NCBI RefSeq assembly: GCF_900205925.1
Contig: NZ_OAOD01000006.1
Span: 1-64,000, forward strand
Length of the DNA: 64,000 nt
Origin: Clostridium peptidivorans
GTDB taxonomy: Bacteria > Bacillota > Clostridia > Clostridiales > Clostridiaceae
Reading direction: 5' to 3'
Shown here in pieces: positions 63,115 to 64,000 of the stretch. Each line of letters begins with the position of its first letter. The first letter of the stretch is position 1. Under the pieces are notes generated by a model, which saw only the letters and a list, made by a program, of their open reading frames with translations, had not been told where the DNA came from and did no database searches. The translations under genes and the position numbers were made by a program.

Positions 63115-64000
63115 GGTTCAGTCTTGGGATATGATTTTAAAAGATGCTAATATAATTGATGGCGAAGGGAATATATATAGGGCAAAAACCATTTACGTTA
63201 AAGATGGAAAGATACAAAAAATATTAGATCAATATGAATATGGATTTGGTGAAATAATAGAGTGTGAAAATTATTTTGTAACACCAGGCTTTGTAAATTT
63301 ACATTCTCATGTATCTATGAACATACTAAAGGGACTAGCGGAGGACGTAAATATAAACGATTGGTTTAATGAGGAAATCTTTCCTTATGAAAGTAAGTTA
63401 ACCCCTATGGATGTATATTATGGAGCCTTGCTAGGCATAAGTGAAATGATAGATAATGGAGTAACCTCTTTTGCAGACCATTACTTCTTTGCAGATAAGA
63501 TATGTGATGCAGTTATAGAAAGTGGAATAAGAGGAGATATAGCTCCTACAATCTTTGGACTATCGGATAATTTTGAAGAGGATTTAGAAGATGCAGCATC
63601 ACTTATAGAAAAAAAAAGAAATCAAAGTACTAGATTAAGCTTAAGGATGGGTCCTCATGCACCATATACTTGTCCAAATGAAAAACTTAAAAAAATTGTT
63701 CAAAGGGCAAAGGAGCTAAATGTAGGAATTCATATTCATCTTTCGGAAACCTCAGGGCAAGTAGAAGAAAGTTTAAAATCTTATGGAAAAACTCCTTTTG
63801 AAAGATTAAATGAAATAGGAGGGTTTGATATTCCTTTAATAATTGCTCATGGATTATGGATTAAGAAAGAGGATTTGAACTATATAAATGATAAAACTTA
63901 CTTTGCGGTATGTCCTAAAACTTATATGAAACTAGGTATGGGTCATGGAAGCTTATGGAGTAATTACGACAAGCTTCCACTTTGTATAGGAACAGATGGA
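63107..64000 (+). CDS. Amidohydrolase / nucleoside-type deaminase, truncated by window end
   Basis: About 298 residues are visible before the window ends. It belongs to the MtaD/SsnA branch of the amidohydrolases: GFVNLHSHVSMNILKGLAED with the metal-binding HxH, then LRMGPHAPYTCP, HIHLSET with the metal His, AHG, and CIGTDG with the catalytic Asp at the very end. Relatives deaminate adenosine-type compounds, S-adenosylhomocysteine, methylthioadenosine or guanine. In this operon a purine deaminase fits. The start could be ATG 63107 (overlapping the previous stop) or 63131; neither has a good SD. Confidence 0.85.
   Translation, partial: MNRVQSWDMILKDANIIDGEGNIYRAKTIYVKDGKIQKILDQYEYGFGEIIECENYFVTPGFVNLHSHVSMNILKGLAEDVNINDWFNEEIFPYESKLTPMDVYYGALLGISEMIDNGVTSFADHYFFADKICDAVIESGIRGDIAPTIFGLSDNFEEDLEDAASLIEKKRNQSTRLSLRMGPHAPYTCPNEKLKKIVQRAKELNVGIHIHLSETSGQVEESLKSYGKTPFERLNEIGGFDIPLIIAHGLWIKKEDLNYINDKTYFAVCPKTYMKLGMGHGSLWSNYDKLPLCIGTDG

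Overview
The window comes from a low-GC, anaerobic, endospore-forming Firmicute, most likely a Clostridium in the broad sense. Evidence: strongly AT-rich DNA and codon use, purine-rich Shine-Dalgarno (SD) sites (AGGAGG type) with frequent TTG starts, a cotJABC spore-coat operon, HydF/HydG for [FeFe]-hydrogenase maturation, a hybrid-cluster protein, a Cys-type T-box, and many intrinsic terminators. No rRNA, tRNA, CRISPR array, prophage or intact insertion sequence was seen.

Layout. 1-1.5 kb: a folded RNA-like segment at the left edge, then a minus-strand cluster of three tiny genes (one secreted peptide, two membrane proteins). 1.5-5.3 kb: CvfB-like S1 protein and two divergent DEAD-box helicases (one DbpA-type). 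5.4-9.3 kb: MarR regulator, AhpD-like protein, a lipoyl-domain dihydrolipoamide dehydrogenase and a lipoate ligase. 9.4-11.3 kb: a T-box-controlled amino-acid ABC transporter (binding protein and permease, no ATPase). 11.5-15.2 kb: a duplicated HNH-like protein that seems to start at a non-AUG codon, the ACT/DUF711 pair and a soluble chemoreceptor. 15.3-19 kb: cotJABC, a WG-repeat protein and an ElaA-type acetyltransferase. 19-21.9 kb: codBA behind a PyrR-type attenuator. 22-28 kb: patatin, Na/Pi symporter-like protein, DegV and a short Hcp. 28.4-33.4 kb: the threonine operon thrC-thrB-lysC-hom. 33.8-37.6 kb: a LytTR/GHKL two-component pair, a membrane-protein gene broken by an in-frame TGA, and a CPBP protease. 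37.8-40.4 kb: hydG-hydF behind a leader with an attenuator-like hairpin. 40.7 kb: a rhodanese. 41.3-45 kb: a compact five-gene operon with DUF2997, a membrane helix-hairpin-helix protein, an NrdG-like radical SAM enzyme, a Ycf46-like AAA+ ATPase and a Ycf35/DUF1257-like protein. 45.7-48.2 kb: feoA-feoB behind an inverted repeat typical of DtxR/IdeR sites. 48.4-53.2 kb: an OmpR/HK pair and two paralogous NlpC/P60 hydrolases. 53.4-54.9 kb: motAB. 55-56 kb: a zinc-ribbon/YARHG membrane protein. 56.4-64 kb: a nucleoside uptake and breakdown operon (BMP lipoprotein, ABC ATPase, two permeases, two nucleoside hydrolases, and an amidohydrolase cut by the window end) behind a clear promoter and a 21-bp palindromic operator.

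How it fits together. Much of the window is nutrient acquisition with readable cis-regulation: T-box for cysteine/cystine, PyrR for cytosine, a metal repressor for iron, and an unknown repressor for nucleosides. The most attractive poorly understood unit is the Ycf46-like AAA+/radical SAM operon. The HNH-like repeat protein, the left-edge RNA and the hydG leader are the other items that standard annotation would probably miss or get wrong.
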